DNA from: Hydrogenophaga sp.
GTDB lineage: Bacteria; Pseudomonadota; Gammaproteobacteria; Burkholderiales; Burkholderiaceae_C
NCBI GenBank assembly: GCA_018335615.1
Contig: JAGXRS010000240.1
Location: 1-7,547, forward strand
Length of the DNA: 7,547 bases
Direction: 5' to 3'
Below the pieces are notes generated by a model. It was not told the origin of the DNA. It saw only the letters and a program-made list of their open reading frames with translations, and made no database searches. The position numbers and the translations under genes are program-made. Every line of letters starts with the position of its first letter. Position 1 is the stretch's first letter. Shown here one piece after another: positions 5,883 through 7,547 of the stretch.

Positions 5883-5916
5883 TCCGCCTCCCCGCTCCCG
5901 GGCTGGGGTAGACCCG

Positions 5917-5948
5917 TTGCACGATCGGCCGTGGCCTTGCGTTATCCT
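5917..5948 (+). promoter_or_regulatory. Possible promoter of the corC-lnt unit
   Basis: TTGCAC (5917-5922) resembles a -35 element, and TTATCC (5942-5947) or the overlapping TATCCT (5943-5948) resembles a -10 element, but the spacing of 19-20 bases is longer than ideal. Transcription from here would give a leader of about 25 nt before the GTG at 5979. A weak CCCC/GGGG hairpin (5890-5893 with 5905-5908) without a T-tract lies just before it, after the GNAT stop codon. Confidence 0.3.
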
Positions 5949-5978
5949 TGCGCACTGTCGCAACTCTCACTTCTCTCA

Positions 5979-6845
5979 GTGGCCGAATCTTCCCCCAGTA
6001 GCGGGCCGCAGCGCAGCCTGCGGCCTGTCGACAAGCGCGGTTTCCTGCAGAAACTTGCGGAGTTCATTCACCCTGGTCCCGACTCGAAAGACGAACTGAT
6101 CGAGACCTTGGCCGATGCCGAGGACAACGACATCATCAATGCCGAGTCGCGCGTGATGCTCGAGGGCGTGATCCGCATGGCCGACATGACGGCCGGCGAT
6201 GTCATGGTGGCCACTCCGCGCATGGATGTACTGGCCATCGATGCCCCGTACGACGAGCTGCTGCACGCGGTGATCGACACCGCCCATTCGCGCTTCCCGG
6301 TGTATGAGGGCGAGCGGGAAAACATCATCGGCATCCTGCTGGCCAAAGACCTGCTCAAGCTGCAACGTGCACCCGAACTCAACATCCGCGCCCTGCTGCG
6401 CCCGGCCACCTTCGTGCCGGAGACCAAAGGTCTGAACGACCTGCTGCGCGAATTCCGGGGCAACCGCAACCACCTCGCCATCGTGATCGACGAGTTCGGC
6501 CGCGTGGCCGGCCTCATCACGATCGAAGACGTGCTGGAAGAAATCGTGGGCGAGATCGAGGACGAATTCGACGTGGCCGAAGACGATGGCGACATCTTCG
6601 CCCTGGCCGACAGCACCTGGCGCGTCAGCGGCGACACGCCCATCGAGCGCATCAACGAATCCTTTGGTCTGAAGCTGGCGGTGGAAGACTTCGACACCAT
6701 TGGCGGACTGATTGCCCACACCATGGGCCATGTGCCCAAGCGCGGCGAGGTGCACCTGCTGGACGGCTTGCGCTTCGAGGTGCTGCACACCAAGGGCGGC
6801 GCCGTGAAATGGTTCCGCGTCATGCCAGCGCCAGACGCGGCCTGA
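5979..6845 (+). CDS. corC: CorC/YbeX-like CBS-domain protein (HlyC/CorC family)
   Basis: A protein of about 288 residues with two CBS domains (roughly residues 55-180, including GDVMVATPRMDVLAID and, later, HLAIVIDEFGRVAGLITIEDV) and a C-terminal CorC_HlyC domain (about 205-282, from DIFALADSTWRVSGD to AVKWFRVMP). CBS pairs commonly bind adenosine nucleotides; E. coli CorC/YbeX is linked to magnesium/cobalt efflux, and YbeX has also been linked to ribosome function. There is no membrane domain (DUF21), as expected for the short CorC/YbeX form of about 290 residues. The start is uncertain: GTG at 5979 gives the VAESSPSS N-terminus and the usual length, while GTG at 5931 would add 16 residues. 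No Shine-Dalgarno sequence supports either. lnt follows after 22 bases, as in many Proteobacteria. Confidence 0.9.
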   Translation: MAESSPSSGPQRSLRPVDKRGFLQKLAEFIHPGPDSKDELIETLADAEDNDIINAESRVMLEGVIRMADMTAGDVMVATPRMDVLAIDAPYDELLHAVIDTAHSRFPVYEGERENIIGILLAKDLLKLQRAPELNIRALLRPATFVPETKGLNDLLREFRGNRNHLAIVIDEFGRVAGLITIEDVLEEIVGEIEDEFDVAEDDGDIFALADSTWRVSGDTPIERINESFGLKLAVEDFDTIGGLIAHTMGHVPKRGEVHLLDGLRFEVLHTKGGAVKWFRVMPAPDAA

Positions 6846-6867
6846 CGCGGCTGGGCGACCGCACCTC

Positions 6868-7547
6868 ATGCGCAGTCTGTTCGGATCGCTGCACACCCCG
6901 TCCAGCTTTCAACCCCTGAGCCGACACCCTGCGGGTCGGGCACGGCTTGGAAGCGGCCTGTTCTGGGCACTGTTGTGCGTGTTGGGGGGGCTGTTGCAGG
7001 CGGCTTCCCTGGCCTGGCCGCTGCAGGGCTGGAGCCTGCCGGGCAGCGCACCCGGGCAGCCCAACGGCGGGCTGCAGATCGTCTCGCTTGCCTGGCTGGT
7101 GCTGGCCTTGCAGCAGAGTGCCCACTGGCGCAGCGCCGCCTGGCGCGGCTGGCTGTTTGCCACCGCCTGGCTGGCAGGCACGTTCTGGTGGCTGTTCATC
7201 TCGATGCACACCTATGGCGGCCTGCCGGCCTGGCTGGCGGTGGCGGCCGTGCTGGCCCTGGCGGCTGCCCTGTCGCTGTATTACGGGCTCGCGGCCGCTG
7301 CGCTGTCGCTCTGGGCGCCGGTGTCGCGGGCCGGGCAGGCCTTGCTGTTCGCAGCGGCCTGGACGCTCGCCGAACTGGCGCGAGGCAACTGGTTCACCGG
7401 CTTTCCGTGGGGCGCCGGCGGCTACGCGCAGGTGGACCTGATGAGCGCCTGGGCACCCTGGGTGGGCGTGTACGGCATGGGTTTTCTGGCGGCGCTCTTG
7501 GCTTATGCCCTGGGTTCGGTGCTCAGTGCGCTGGCTGGCGCAGCGCT
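6868..7547 (+). CDS. lnt: Apolipoprotein N-acyltransferase, N-terminal part (runs off the window)
   Basis: The first 226 codons of an inner-membrane enzyme that adds the third acyl chain to lipoproteins, the last step of lipoprotein maturation. The visible part is almost all membrane-spanning: hydrophobic segments lie at about residues 29-50, 69-83, 95-111, 120-150, 157-170 and 195-225. Lnt signatures visible are GTFWWLFISMHTYGGLP (104-120) and LARGNWFTGFPWGAGGYAQ (170-188), which correspond to the family's FNWISVSI.. and LRG..FTGFPW regions. The nitrilase-like catalytic domain with its Glu-Lys-Cys triad lies past the window end, so activity cannot be judged. The ATG at 6868 is 22 bases after the corC stop with no strong Shine-Dalgarno sequence; translational coupling is plausible. 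The reading frame stays open to the last base. Confidence 0.9.
   Translation, partial: MRSLFGSLHTPSSFQPLSRHPAGRARLGSGLFWALLCVLGGLLQAASLAWPLQGWSLPGSAPGQPNGGLQIVSLAWLVLALQQSAHWRSAAWRGWLFATAWLAGTFWWLFISMHTYGGLPAWLAVAAVLALAAALSLYYGLAAAALSLWAPVSRAGQALLFAAAWTLAELARGNWFTGFPWGAGGYAQVDLMSAWAPWVGVYGMGFLAALLAYALGSVLSALAGAA

Noticed and set aside
5976..6896. Open frame (306 codons) on the minus strand opposite corC
   Set aside because: It is antisense to a protein with clear CBS and CorC domains; the antisense product is rich in His, Val and Gln and matches nothing recognisable.
6947..7441. Plus-strand open frame of 164 codons at the right end
   Set aside because: It is one frame off from lnt, and its product is Cys/Arg/Trp-rich with no motifs; the lnt frame shows membrane segments and family signatures.
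1..7547. CRISPR array, tRNA gene, transposase or toxin-antitoxin pair
   Set aside because: No regularly spaced repeats, cloverleaf, transposase motif, terminal inverted repeats with target duplication, or small paired genes were seen.

Overview
The window looks like an ordinary chromosomal stretch of a GC-rich betaproteobacterium. The proteins suggest Burkholderiales, most likely Comamonadaceae (relatives of Hydrogenophaga, Acidovorax or Rhodoferax). That placement is inferred from recognisable protein and 5S rRNA features and was not checked by a search. I see no mobile element, CRISPR array, tRNA, phage gene or defence gene, and I did not find a convincing undescribed system. The most interesting parts are a long tail-to-tail gene overlap and the control region of the aromatic amino acid genes.

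Layout. Positions 1-57 are the end of a 23S-5S rRNA spacer with a stem-loop, followed by a complete 5S rRNA gene (about 58-173) and a G/C-rich hairpin that probably ends the rRNA operon (about 188-230). Facing it on the minus strand is a metallo-beta-lactamase-fold hydrolase (311-1252). A 274-bp divergent spacer separates this from a plus-strand, membrane-anchored lipase-like alpha/beta hydrolase (1527-2522). The hydrolase's last 79 bases overlap, tail to tail, the end of phhA.

The central block is a phenylalanine/tyrosine catabolic unit on the minus strand: hppD (4-hydroxyphenylpyruvate dioxygenase, 3329-4444), then phhA (phenylalanine 4-monooxygenase, 2444-3298) 30 bases downstream. An Lrp/AsnC-type regulator (4562-5035) is divergent from hppD across a 117-bp spacer carrying palindromes and promoter-like elements. 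PhhA makes tyrosine from phenylalanine, a transaminase encoded elsewhere makes 4-hydroxyphenylpyruvate, and HppD turns that into homogentisate. The regulator is the obvious candidate to sense an amino acid and control both itself and the operon. Homogentisate dioxygenase and the pterin-recycling dehydratase are not in this window.

The right end carries a GNAT-family acetyltransferase (5160-5882), then a CorC/YbeX-like CBS-domain protein (about 5979-6845) and the first 226 codons of lnt, apolipoprotein N-acyltransferase (6868 to the window edge). The ybeX-lnt order is widely conserved in Proteobacteria and supports both calls.
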